A stretch of DNA of 64,000 nucleotides from Paractinoplanes maris. Its GTDB lineage: Bacteria > Actinomycetota > Actinomycetes > Mycobacteriales > Micromonosporaceae. The position numbers and the translations under genes were made by a program. Below the pieces are notes generated by a model. That model was not told the DNA's origin. It saw nothing but the letters and a program-made list of their open reading frames with translations, and did not search any database. Location: assembly GCF_023544465.1 (NCBI RefSeq), contig NZ_JALPVL010000004.1:580184-644183 (forward strand), given 5' to 3'. Of this stretch, positions 24,206-32,204 are shown in pieces; position 1 is the stretch's first letter, and each line of letters begins with the position of its first letter.

Positions 24206-25795
24206 TCAACGCTCGGCGGCGAGTGAACCCCAGGTGGACGACTCGCCGGCCGGGGAACGGTGTTGCGGGACATTCCAGGGGTTGTCGTCGCGCAGCGGCT
24301 CGGGCAGCAGCGACTGCGGGCTGTCCTGATAGACGACCGGGCGCAGGAAACGGTCGATCGCCGCGGTGCCGACCGACGTGGTGGTCGGGTTGGTGGTGGC
24401 CGGGAACGGGCCGCCGTGCTGCATCGCGGGGGTCACGGCCACGCCGGTGGGCCAGCCGTTGAACAGGACCCGGCCGGACAACGCCTGCAGAGCCGTGACC
24501 AGCTCGTGCAGCCAGGGTGAGTCCTCGGCCGCGCCGACGTGGACACCGGCCGTCAGCGAGCCACCGACCAGCTCGGCCAGGGCGGCGCCCAGCGGCTCGC
24601 CCGGGGTGTAGCGGACGACCACCGACAACGGGCCGAACGCCTCCTCCAGCAACGTGTCGCGGTGTTTGAGCAGGGTGGCCAGGTCGGTCTCGACCAGCGT
24701 GGGGGTCACGCCCTGGTCGGTGACGGCACCCTCGACCGTCACGGTCACATCCGGCGTGTTGAGGATCTCCGTGCGGCGGCGGGTGTAGCCGTCGACGATG
24801 CCGGGGTGCAGCAGGGGATGCGGCGCCACGGCCGCGAAGGCGGACGCCGCCGAGGAGGCGAACTCCTCGGGGACGAACAGCAGGCCGGGCTTGGTGCAGA
24901 GTTGTCCGGCCGAGCCGGAGACGCTGGCCGCGAAGCCCTCGGCGATGGCGGAACCCCGCTCGGCCAGGGCGTCGGCGGTGACGACGACCGGGTTGAGGCT
25001 GCCCAGCTCGCCGTAGAACGGGATCGGGTGGGGGCGCGCGGCGGCGATCGCGGCCAGGGCCTGGCCGCCCGCCACCGAACCGGTGAAGCTGGCGGCGGCG
25101 ATGCGCTCGTCGCGCAGCGCGGCCACCCCCTCCTCCTGGCCGTGGATCACACCGAGCGTTCCGGCGGGCAGCCCGGCCTCGACGAGGGCCGCGCTGACGA
25201 CGGCGGCCGTGCGGTCGGACAGCCGCGGGTGGCCCGGATGCGCCTTGACCACCACGGGACAACCCGCCGCCAGCGCCGAGGCGGTGTCGCCGCCGGCCAC
25301 CGAGAACGCGAACGGGAAGTTGCTGGCCGCGAAGTTCAGCACCGGACCCAGTGGCACCAGATAGCGGCGCAGGTCGGGCCGCGGGCCGAGCACGAACTCG
25401 GGGTCGGCCGCGTCCAGGCGTACATCAAGGAACTCACCGCTCGCCGCGACGTCGGCGAACAGCTTGAGTTGCACCGCCGTCCGTTTGATCTCGCCGCGCA
25501 GGCGCGGCTCGGCCAGCCCGGTCTCCTCCTGGCCGATCGGCACCAGCTCGTCGGCGGCCGCGAGGAGCGCGTCGGCCGCGGCCACCAGGGCCTCGGCCCG
25601 GCGGCGGGGCGGCATCGCGGCCAGCACCGGAGCGGCCTGGTGGGCGGCGGCGATGGGGTCCGCCTGGTGGGCGGCGGCGATCGGGTCGGCCCGGTGGGCG
25701 GCGGCGACCGGGTCGGCCGAGGTGGTGCCGGAAGCGCCCGACGAGGTCGCCGGAGCGCCGGAGCCGGTGGCGGTGTTCTCGGAAGCGGAAGTCAT
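24206..25795 (-). CDS. 2-oxoglutarate semialdehyde dehydrogenase (aldehyde dehydrogenase)
   Basis: Last step of trans-4-hydroxyproline breakdown: NAD(P)+-dependent oxidation of 2-oxoglutarate semialdehyde (2,5-dioxopentanoate) to 2-oxoglutarate. It has 529 residues. Catalytic Cys300 is in SGSAGQLCTKPG, the general base Glu263 in FYGELGSLNP, and the nucleotide-binding ASFTGSVAGGQAL is clear. The N-terminus carries a Ser/Thr/Gly-rich tail and three near-identical nine-residue units (DPIAAAHQA) not expected in the family. It is the last gene of the operon, 11 bases after the epimerase gene. Assignment as semialdehyde dehydrogenase rests on family pattern plus pathway context (LhpG/HypS analogue). 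Confidence 0.9.
   Translation of the reverse strand: MTSASENTATGSGAPATSSGASGTTSADPVAAAHRADPIAAAHQADPIAAAHQAAPVLAAMPPRRRAEALVAAADALLAAADELVPIGQEETGLAEPRLRGEIKRTAVQLKLFADVAASGEFLDVRLDAADPEFVLGPRPDLRRYLVPLGPVLNFAASNFPFAFSVAGGDTASALAAGCPVVVKAHPGHPRLSDRTAAVVSAALVEAGLPAGTLGVIHGQEEGVAALRDERIAAASFTGSVAGGQALAAIAAARPHPIPFYGELGSLNPVVVTADALAERGSAIAEGFAASVSGSAGQLCTKPGLLFVPEEFASSAASAFAAVAPHPLLHPGIVDGYTRRRTEILNTPDVTVTVEGAVTDQGVTPTLVETDLATLLKHRDTLLEEAFGPLSVVVRYTPGEPLGAALAELVGGSLTAGVHVGAAEDSPWLHELVTALQALSGRVLFNGWPTGVAVTPAMQHGGPFPATTNPTTTSVGTAAIDRFLRPVVYQDSPQSLLPEPLRDDNPWNVPQHRSPAGESSTWGSLAAER
25635..25715 (-). repeat. 27-base in-frame tandem repeat in the semialdehyde dehydrogenase gene
   Basis: Three consecutive 27-base units (25635-25661, 25662-25688, 25689-25715) differ by only a few bases and encode DPVAAAHRA, DPIAAAHQA and DPIAAAHQA. 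They extend an N-terminal helix. The high identity suggests recent duplication. Confidence 0.95.
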
Positions 25796-25806
25796 GGGGT
25801 AGCCCC

Positions 25807-26808
25807 TCAGAAGGCGAAGCCGGTCGGATACGGGTCGGACGGGTCAAGCAGATACTGCCCGATTCCGGTCACCCAGGCCCGCCCGGTGATGGTGGGGACG
25901 ACAGCCGGGCGACCGGCCACGGTCGTCTCCTCGATGAGCCGGCCGGTGAACCGGCTGCCGATGAACGACTCGTTGACGAAGTCGTCGCCGACCGCCAGCT
26001 CGCCGCGGGCCCAGAGCTCGGCCATCCGGGCCGACGTGCCGGTGCCGCACGGCGAGCGGTCGAACCAGCCCGGATGGATGGCCATCGCGTGCCGGGACAG
26101 CCGGGCGTCGGAGCCGGGCGCGATGAACTCGACGTGGTGGCAGTGGTCGACGCCGTCGATGAGCGGATGCTTCGGCGGATCCTGGGTGTTGATCGCGTCC
26201 ATGATGGCCAGCCCCGCGTCGAGGATGTCGCGTTGCCTCGTACGGTCGAAGGGCAACCCGACCGCGTCGAGGTCGACCATGGCGTAGAAGTTGCCGCCGA
26301 AGGCCAGGCTGTAGGGCACGCGGCCCAGCCCGGGCACCTCGATCGTCGCGTCCAGCCGTTCGCAGTAGGCGGGCACGTTCTCCAGCGTGACCGAGTCGGC
26401 GTGCCCATCGCGCACCCGGACCGTCGCCACCACCAGACCGGCCGGGGTGTCGAGCCGGATGGTGGTGACCGGCTCGGTGACCGCCACCATGCCCGTTTCG
26501 ACCAGCACGGTGGCGACCCCGATGGTGCCGTGCCCGCACATCGGCAGACAGCCCGACACCTCGATGTAGACGACACCGAAATCGGCATCGGGCCGGGTGG
26601 GCGGTTGCAGGATCGCGCCGCTCATGGCCGCGTGCCCGCGCGGCTCGTTCATCAGGAGCTTCCGTACGTCATCCAGGTGCTCGATGAAATACAGGCGCCG
26701 CTCGTTCATGGTCGCCCCGGGGATGGTGCCCAGGCCGGCGGTGACCACCCGGGTCGGCATGCCCTCGGTGTGCGAGTCGACGGCGGTGAACATCCGCGAG
26801 GCGCGCAC
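25807..26808 (-). CDS. 4-Hydroxyproline 2-epimerase (proline racemase family)
   Basis: Cofactor-independent epimerase that converts trans-4-hydroxy-L-proline to cis-4-hydroxy-D-proline, opening the pathway. It has 333 residues. Both catalytic thiols are present: Cys91 in LPMCGHGTIG and Cys254 in DRSPCGTGTSA. A Cys/Cys pair indicates racemase or epimerase, not the Ser- or Thr-containing 3-hydroxyproline dehydratase relatives. Proline racemase itself is possible, but the neighbours make hydroxyproline far more likely. The GTG at 26808 lies one base from the preceding stop; an in-frame ATG five codons on is an alternative start. Confidence 0.9.
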   Translation of the reverse strand: MRASRMFTAVDSHTEGMPTRVVTAGLGTIPGATMNERRLYFIEHLDDVRKLLMNEPRGHAAMSGAILQPPTRPDADFGVVYIEVSGCLPMCGHGTIGVATVLVETGMVAVTEPVTTIRLDTPAGLVVATVRVRDGHADSVTLENVPAYCERLDATIEVPGLGRVPYSLAFGGNFYAMVDLDAVGLPFDRTRQRDILDAGLAIMDAINTQDPPKHPLIDGVDHCHHVEFIAPGSDARLSRHAMAIHPGWFDRSPCGTGTSARMAELWARGELAVGDDFVNESFIGSRFTGRLIEETTVAGRPAVVPTITGRAWVTGIGQYLLDPSDPYPTGFAF

Positions 26809-26809
26809 G

Positions 26810-27730
26810 TCAGGCCGCCCGACCGGCCAGCGCCTCGACGGCCCGCTTGGTCTCGGCCTCGACCAGAGCGCGGTGCTCGGGGGTCAGCGGGCCCCGCGGC
26901 GGGCGGCACGGGCCACCGTAGCGTCCGATCAGGTCCATGCTCAGCTTGATGGCCTGGACGAACTCCGTCCGGGAATCCCACCGGAACACGGCGACCAGGT
27001 GCTGGTAGAGCTCGCGGGCCTCGGTGACCTGCCCGGCCCGCATGAGGTCGTAGAGGCGCACCGACTCGGCCGGGAACACGTTGGGGAAGCCGGCGAACCA
27101 GCCGACCGCGCCGTCCACCATCAGCTCGAACAGCACGTCGTCGGCACCCGCGATCACGTCCAGGTCGCACTTCTCCCGGATCTCGAACAGCCGGCGCACG
27201 TCGCCGCTGAACTCCTTGATCGCGACCACCTGGGGGATCTCGGCGATCTCGGCGACCAGCGACGGCACCAGGTCGACCTTGGTGTCGAACGGGTTGTTGT
27301 AGATCATGATGGGCAGCCCGGCCTCGGCGATCCGGGTGTAGTGCTCGACGACCTGGCTGTCGCTGGCCCGGTACATGGTCGGCGGCAGTGCCAGCACACC
27401 GTCGGCGCCGTCCTCGCCGGCGATCTCGGCCCACTTCTGGGCCTGGTGCCAGCCCGGCCCGTGCACCCCGGCGATGACCTTGCCACGACCGGCGACGGCC
27501 TCGACGGCGACCTGCACGACCCGGCGGCGCTCCTCGTCGGTGAGCGACGAGTACTCACCGAGCGAGCCGTTGGGGCCGACGCCGTGGCAGCCGTTGCTGA
27601 TCAGCCAGTCGCAGTGCTCGGCGTATTTGTCGAAGTCGACGGCCAGGCCGGCCGGCGCGGACGGATCCTGTTTGTAGGGCAGGGCGGTGGCGACGACGAC
27701 GCCGCGCAGGTCGGTGGCGGGGGTGGTCAT
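26810..27730 (-). CDS. 1-Pyrroline-4-hydroxy-2-carboxylate deaminase (DHDPS-like)
   Basis: A class I aldolase-fold enzyme of the dihydrodipicolinate synthase family, 306 residues. In this context it deaminates and dehydrates 1-pyrroline-4-hydroxy-2-carboxylate to 2-oxoglutarate semialdehyde. The Schiff-base Lys172 is in AIKEFSGD and the conserved Tyr144 in IYNNPFDT. NGSLGEYSSLTDEER takes the place of the usual GTTGE phosphate loop. The ATG overlaps the previous stop. Without the neighbours only "DapA-like lyase" could be said; the full set of pathway genes makes the LhpC/HypD role likely. Confidence 0.9.
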   Translation of the reverse strand: MTTPATDLRGVVVATALPYKQDPSAPAGLAVDFDKYAEHCDWLISNGCHGVGPNGSLGEYSSLTDEERRRVVQVAVEAVAGRGKVIAGVHGPGWHQAQKWAEIAGEDGADGVLALPPTMYRASDSQVVEHYTRIAEAGLPIMIYNNPFDTKVDLVPSLVAEIAEIPQVVAIKEFSGDVRRLFEIREKCDLDVIAGADDVLFELMVDGAVGWFAGFPNVFPAESVRLYDLMRAGQVTEARELYQHLVAVFRWDSRTEFVQAIKLSMDLIGRYGGPCRPPRGPLTPEHRALVEAETKRAVEALAGRAA

Positions 27731-29142
27731 GCGGGTTCCTCCTTGTCAGCGCCGGCGGCCAGCTCGCCCAGGCGCACGAAGGCCGCCAGCGGGCGGGTCT
27801 CCGTGCGGCCGGCGTCGAGCAGGCCGCCGGTGTGGCGGTTCAACAGGTCTTCGACGGTGCGCCCGCAGACGCGGCCCTGACAGACACCGAGGCCGGCGCG
27901 GGTGCTGAGCTTGAGCGACCGCAGGCCGCGCGATCCGGTGGCGGCGGCGCCGGCCCGCAGGTCGCCGGCGGTGACTTCCTCGCAGCGGCAGATGACGGTG
28001 TCGTCGGCCAGCCAGCCGACCCAGCCGGGACGGATGCCGTGCGCGGCCTCCAGGCGGGCGGCGAAGCGCTGGTTGACGGTCCGGTCTCGTCGTTGACCGG
28101 CCGAGATCCCGCCACCGGCCGGGTCGGCGGCTGCGGCTGCGGCCAGGCCGGCTACGACGCCCTCGGCGAGAGCGAGGTCGGCGCCGCCGATGCCGGTGAT
28201 CTCCCCGGCCGCGTAGACGCCGGGAACGCTGGTGAGGCCGTTCTCGTCGGTGCGGACGCCGCCGTCGCGGGTGAGGCGGCAGCCGGCCGAGACGGCGAGC
28301 TCGGTGCGGGGGACGAAGCCGTGGCTGACACAGACGGCATCGGCCGGGACGCGGCGTTCGGAGCCCATCACGGGCGCCCAGTCGGCGTCGAGGCGGGCCA
28401 CCGTGACCGAGGTGACCCGGTCGGTGCCGTGTGCGGCGACCACGGCCGTGCCGGTGCGGTAGGGAATGCGGTGACGGGCCAGATCGCGGACGTATCCGGC
28501 CAGCTCACCGGCCTTGTGCCGGGTGGACAGCAGCTCGGCCGGGCGGGCCGACCAGGCCCGGGCGAGCCGTCGCCACCCGTTGGCCTCGAGCACCCCGAGC
28601 ACCTGCGCGCCGGTCCGCACCAGACTGGCCGCGACCGGCAGCAGGAACGGCCCGGCCCCGGCCACGACGACCCGCCGGCCGACCGCGATCCGCTCCGCCT
28701 TGGCCAGCGCCTGGGCGGCTCCGGCGGTGAACACCCCCGGCAGGTCCCAGCCGGGGAAGGGCAAGGTGCGCTCGTACGCCCCGGTCGCGAGCACCAGGGT
28801 CGTGGGCGCGAAGGTCCGGCGTACGCGATCGGAACCGTCGGCCGGGCCCACGAGCACGTGCAGGGTGGGCGGCCGGTCGTCGTGCCGCTCGGCCAGCCAG
28901 ACCTGTGCGTCGGTCAGCACTTCTTGCCCGCGCAGCGCGGCGAAGCGATCCCACCCGTGGTGCAGCACCCGCTCGGCGGCGGCGGGGCGGGAAGCGGGGA
29001 GGTGCCGCCAGTATTGGCCACCCGCGTCGCCGGCCGCGTCGAGCAGCACGACCCGGGCCCCGGCCCGGCGGGCGGCGTCGGCGGCGGCGAGTCCGGCCGG
29101 CCCGGCACCGACCACGAGGACGTCGGGCGTCTCGGCGCTCAT
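27727..29142 (-). CDS. D-hydroxyproline dehydrogenase, FAD/NAD-binding subunit with BFD-type [2Fe-2S] end
   Basis: Large subunit of a three-part flavin/iron-sulfur dehydrogenase, 471 residues. The N-terminal dinucleotide motif is VLVVGAGPAGLAAADAARRA, and a second one, GRRVVVAGAGPFLLPVA, lies near the middle. The C-terminal end has the four-cysteine pattern CRCEEVT ... GVCQGRVCG of BFD-like domains. It belongs to the HcnB/OoxA/NoxA relatives that form cytoplasmic or membrane-associated imino-acid dehydrogenases. It overlaps the genes on both sides by four bases. Together with the genes at 29139 and 29470 it makes the full complex. Confidence 0.9.
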   Translation of the reverse strand: MSAETPDVLVVGAGPAGLAAADAARRAGARVVLLDAAGDAGGQYWRHLPASRPAAAERVLHHGWDRFAALRGQEVLTDAQVWLAERHDDRPPTLHVLVGPADGSDRVRRTFAPTTLVLATGAYERTLPFPGWDLPGVFTAGAAQALAKAERIAVGRRVVVAGAGPFLLPVAASLVRTGAQVLGVLEANGWRRLARAWSARPAELLSTRHKAGELAGYVRDLARHRIPYRTGTAVVAAHGTDRVTSVTVARLDADWAPVMGSERRVPADAVCVSHGFVPRTELAVSAGCRLTRDGGVRTDENGLTSVPGVYAAGEITGIGGADLALAEGVVAGLAAAAAADPAGGGISAGQRRDRTVNQRFAARLEAAHGIRPGWVGWLADDTVICRCEEVTAGDLRAGAAATGSRGLRSLKLSTRAGLGVCQGRVCGRTVEDLLNRHTGGLLDAGRTETRPLAAFVRLGELAAGADKEEPA

Positions 29143-29450
29143 GCCTCATCCTCGGTGGAGACGGTGTCGCCGTCGGCGGCTCGTCGCTGACAGGCGCGCA
29201 CGTCGGCCAGGCCGTTGACGGTCACGAGGCAGTCGTGGCAGACGCCGATGCCGCAGAAGACGCCGCGCGGCCGGCCGCTGCGGGTGGTCCGCCAGGCGAG
29301 CCGCCCGGCCGCCAGCAACACTCCGGCGACTGTCTGCCCCGCCAGACCGCGGACCGCGGAGCCGTCCACGATGACCGTGATGGGCGACGCCGGCCCAGGT
29401 CGCACCGGGTCCTGGCGCGGATTCACAGGGGCCGGTCCGGGTGCTGTCAC
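29139..29450 (-). CDS. D-hydroxyproline dehydrogenase, small [2Fe-2S] ferredoxin-like subunit
   Basis: A 103-residue Fer2_4-type protein, the small (HcnA/OoxB-like) subunit. It has the ferredoxin-fold ITVIVDGSAVRGLAGQTVAG, then GVFCGIGVCHDCLVTVNG and VRAC giving the four cluster cysteines. The N-terminal 20 residues are Pro-rich and probably flexible. It starts at the GTG at 29450, 19 bases after the previous stop, in a spacer that carries an inverted repeat. It transfers electrons within the complex between the two flavin subunits. Confidence 0.88.
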   Translation of the reverse strand: MTAPGPAPVNPRQDPVRPGPASPITVIVDGSAVRGLAGQTVAGVLLAAGRLAWRTTRSGRPRGVFCGIGVCHDCLVTVNGLADVRACQRRAADGDTVSTEDEA

Positions 29451-29452
29451 AT

Positions 29453-29475
29453 CAGTAGTATGTCACACACTACTG
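29453..29475. promoter_or_regulatory. Inverted repeat between dehydrogenase subunit genes
   Basis: The perfect seven-base arms CAGTAGT (29453-29459) and ACTACTG (29469-29475) enclose ATGTCACAC. It overlaps the stop of the gene at 29470 and ends a few bases from the next start. The core resembles the ATGTGACAT element at 31319 on the opposite strand. It may be an internal operator for the GntR protein, or an mRNA hairpin tuning subunit ratios. Confidence 0.45.
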
Positions 29476-30630
29476 GTCGGGGGAAGGCTCCAGGTGGGGC
29501 CGCAGGGTCGGGCGGTCCACGGCGAAAGCCTCGGCCGGCACCCGCGGCGCCCGCCCCAGGAGGAGGTCGCCCAGCAGTTCGCCGGTCGCGGTGGAGAGCA
29601 CGATGCCGGCCCCCTCGTGCCCGGTCGCGTGCCACAGCCCCGGCAGCCGCGGGTCGGGCCCGATCACCGGCAGATGGTCGGGAACGAAGGGCCGGAAACC
29701 CCCGTACGCCCGCATCACCGCCACGCCGGCCAGGAACGGGAAAAGCACGAGCGCCTTGGCCGCCACCGCCGACAGCACCCGCGCCTCGATGCGCTCGTCG
29801 AAACCGCGCCGCTCGCGCGACGACCCGATCAGCACCGTGCCCGCCGCCGTCGACTCGACCACGCTGGAGGTCTGCAGCGCAGCGTCGTCGGAGCCGACCG
29901 CGCCGACGTAGTCCGCGTCGTACACCTTGTGCCGGATCCGTTGGCGCATCCGCGTGGTGACCAGGATCGTGCCGCGGCGCGGGCGCACCGGCAGCTCGAC
30001 GCCCAGCCGCCGCGCGACCTCGCCCGACCACGGTCCGGCCGCCACCACGACGTGATCACCGCTGACGTCGCCGCCGGACGTGGCGACCCCGGTCAGCCGG
30101 TCGCCGCCGCGCAGCGGTCCGAGCACTTCGACTCCCTGCCGCACCGAAGCACCGTGCCGCCGGGCCACCGCGAGCAGGGCCTCGGTGGCGATGGCCGGCT
30201 GCACCTGTGCGTCCTGCGGATAGAAGATCGCCGCGGTGTGGGCGGAATTGAGGTCGGGCTCGTAGTCGAGGCCGTCGACTTCCGCGGCGGAGACACCGGC
30301 CGTCCGCTGCAGATCGGCGAACGCGCGGAGGGCCGCGGCGCCGGCGTCGGTGGTCGCCACGACGAGACCACCCTTGGTCTCGTACTCGATCGACGGGAAG
30401 GTGTCCGCGACCTCCGGAAGAAGGGAACGCCACAGCGTGAGGGACCGCAACGCCAGCGACAGCTCGGCCCCCGGCCCCTTGTCGGAGACCAGCAGGTTGC
30501 CCTCGCCGGCGGCCGACGTGCCCCCGGCCGACGCCGACCGGTCGAGCACCACCACCGACACCCCCGCCATCGCCAGCTCGCGCGCGATCGCCGCGCCGAC
30601 GATCCCGGCCCCGACCACCACCACCTTCAC
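29470..30630 (-). CDS. D-hydroxyproline dehydrogenase, FAD (DAO-type) subunit
   Basis: A 386-residue glycine/D-amino-acid oxidase-type flavoprotein, the substrate-oxidising (HcnC/OoxB-like) subunit. It has the N-terminal FAD motif VVVVGAGIVGAAIARELAMA and the C-terminal GHEGAGIVLSTATGELLGDL. The middle carries YGGFRPFVPDHLPVIGPDPR, typical of the group. It oxidises cis-4-hydroxy-D-proline to 1-pyrroline-4-hydroxy-2-carboxylate. The GTG at 30630 overlaps the regulator stop as GTGA, so expression is coupled to the GntR gene. Confidence 0.9.
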   Translation of the reverse strand: MKVVVVGAGIVGAAIARELAMAGVSVVVLDRSASAGGTSAAGEGNLLVSDKGPGAELSLALRSLTLWRSLLPEVADTFPSIEYETKGGLVVATTDAGAAALRAFADLQRTAGVSAAEVDGLDYEPDLNSAHTAAIFYPQDAQVQPAIATEALLAVARRHGASVRQGVEVLGPLRGGDRLTGVATSGGDVSGDHVVVAAGPWSGEVARRLGVELPVRPRRGTILVTTRMRQRIRHKVYDADYVGAVGSDDAALQTSSVVESTAAGTVLIGSSRERRGFDERIEARVLSAVAAKALVLFPFLAGVAVMRAYGGFRPFVPDHLPVIGPDPRLPGLWHATGHEGAGIVLSTATGELLGDLLLGRAPRVPAEAFAVDRPTLRPHLEPSPDQ

Positions 30631-31295
30631 TGCTCGGCCCGCCCGCTCCACCACCCGGTGACGTGCCCGAGGTGCCGGCGCATCAGCTCCTCGGCGCCCG
30701 CGCCGTCGCCCGCCTCGAGCAGGTCGAGCAGCGTCAGGTGCTCGGCCGACGACTCGGCCAGCTCGGGGGAGCCGAGCATGGTGGCCAGCCCGACCAGCCG
30801 GGTCTGCTGGCGCAGGTCGCCGACCAGGGTGACCAGCCGGTCGATGCCGGTCAGACTGAGCAGGTGCAGGTGAAAGGTGGTGTCCGCGGTCAGATAGGTC
30901 GGCAGGTCGGACGCGGCCGCACTGGTCACGATCGCCTCGGCCTCGGCGCGCAGCCGGGCCAGCTCGGGCCGGCCGATCGCCCCGGCCAGCAGCCGCATCG
31001 GCGGTGCCTCGAGCCACTGGCGGATCTGCACGATCTCGGCCAGATCCTGCTCGCTGACCGCGGTGACCCGGAAGCCCTTGTTGCGCGCGATCTCCACGAA
31101 ACCACGCTTTTCCAGGTTGAGCAGAGCCTCCCGGACGGGGGTGGCCGACACGTCGAACCGGGCCGCCAGCGTCGGGGCGGTCAGCATCGTGCCCGGGGCG
31201 AACTCGCCGGAGACGATGGCCGCGGCCACGGCGTCCTCCACGTGCTGCCGGAAGCTGCCGGCCGTGCGCAGCGGGCCGATGAGCGGTGACGTCAT
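30627..31295 (-). CDS. GntR/FCD-family regulator of the hydroxyproline operon
   Basis: A 222-residue regulator. The N-terminal winged helix (FRQHVEDAVAAAIVSGEFAP, followed by DVSATPVREALLNLEKRGFV) is joined to a C-terminal FCD ligand domain containing FHLHLLSL and HLTLLDLLEAGDG. Such proteins are usually repressors released by a catabolic intermediate. It is the first gene of the operon, so autoregulation is expected. The ATG at 31295 follows GAAGGAGGG. The divergent gene begins only 42 bases away, leaving one shared operator region. Confidence 0.9.
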   Translation of the reverse strand: MTSPLIGPLRTAGSFRQHVEDAVAAAIVSGEFAPGTMLTAPTLAARFDVSATPVREALLNLEKRGFVEIARNKGFRVTAVSEQDLAEIVQIRQWLEAPPMRLLAGAIGRPELARLRAEAEAIVTSAAASDLPTYLTADTTFHLHLLSLTGIDRLVTLVGDLRQQTRLVGLATMLGSPELAESSAEHLTLLDLLEAGDGAGAEELMRRHLGHVTGWWSGRAEQ

Positions 31296-31318
31296 GGCGG
31301 TTGCCCTCCTTCGGTGGT

Positions 31319-31327
31319 ATGTGACAT
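31319..31327. promoter_or_regulatory. Candidate GntR operator in the divergent promoter
   Basis: ATGTGACAT (four-base arms around one base) lies in the 42-base region between the divergent GntR and reductase genes, 11 bases before the latter's ATG at 31338. The related sequence ATGTCACAC lies in the 29453-29475 repeat, and ATGTGACA reads on the minus strand at 29453-29446. Confidence 0.4.
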
Positions 31328-31337
31328 GGTACAGCGC

Positions 31338-32204
31338 ATGATCTCGGCGGAACAGGTGAGCGCGCTCGGCTTTCCGCGGGCGATCGCCGCCCTCCGCGCC
31401 GCCCTGGCCGGCGGCCTCGACCCCGAGACCGAGCCGGCCCGCGTGCCGATCGGGTTCGGCGACGGCGAGGTGCTGGTCATGCCCTCCGGCGACGAGCGCA
31501 TCGCCGGCATCAAGCTGGTCGGCATCGCCCCGGGCAACCCCGCGCGCGGTCTGCCCCGCATCCACGGTGTCTACGTGCTGTTCGACGCGCCCACGCTGGT
31601 GCCGCGGGCCATTCTCGACGGTGCCGCGCTCACCTCGCTGCGCACCCCGGCCGTCTCGGCTCTCGGCGTCGACCTGGTGGCGCCACCCGACGCCCGCAAG
31701 CTCGTCGTCTTCGGCGCCGGCCCGCAGGCGCTCGGCCACATCCGGGCGCTCCGGGCGGTGCGGCCGCTCGATTCCGTACGGATTGTGGGCCGCAACCGCG
31801 ACCGGGCCGCCGCCCTCGCCGCCGAGGCGGGTGCCGAGCTCGCCGGGCCGGAGTCCGTGGCCGACGCCGACATCGTGGCCTGCTGCACCACCGCGCGCGA
31901 GCCCCTCTTCGACGGCCGGCTCCTCGGTGACCGCACCGTGGTGGTCGCGGTCGGTTCCCACGAGCCGGCTGCCCGGGAGGTCGACACCGAGACCGTACGG
32001 CGGTGCGGCGCGCTGGTGGAGTCGCGCGCGACCGCCGTACGGGAAGCCGGTGACCTCATTCAGGCCGGCATCACCGAGGATGAGCTGGTGACCTTTGCCG
32101 ACCTGGTCCGGGGAACCACCCCCGCCCGGCCCAGACTGATCAAAACCGTGGGGATGGGCTGGGAGGATCTTGTGATCGCGGACGCTGTGGTGACCGACCT
32201 ATGA
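31338..32204 (+). CDS. Ornithine cyclodeaminase-family protein, probable 1-pyrroline-2-carboxylate reductase
   Basis: A 288-residue NAD(P)-dependent enzyme of the OCD/mu-crystallin family. It shows IAGIKLVGIAPGNPARGLPR, DGAALTSLRTPAVSALGVD and the Rossmann motif VVFGAGPQALGHIRAL. In hydroxyproline loci this family reduces 1-pyrroline-2-carboxylate to L-proline, a step of trans-3-hydroxyproline breakdown. No 3-hydroxyproline dehydratase is in the window. ATG codons at 31326 and 31338 are both possible; neither has a ribosome site and the transcript may be leaderless. It overlaps the next gene (ATGA). Confidence 0.8.
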   Translation: MISAEQVSALGFPRAIAALRAALAGGLDPETEPARVPIGFGDGEVLVMPSGDERIAGIKLVGIAPGNPARGLPRIHGVYVLFDAPTLVPRAILDGAALTSLRTPAVSALGVDLVAPPDARKLVVFGAGPQALGHIRALRAVRPLDSVRIVGRNRDRAAALAAEAGAELAGPESVADADIVACCTTAREPLFDGRLLGDRTVVVAVGSHEPAAREVDTETVRRCGALVESRATAVREAGDLIQAGITEDELVTFADLVRGTTPARPRLIKTVGMGWEDLVIADAVVTDL

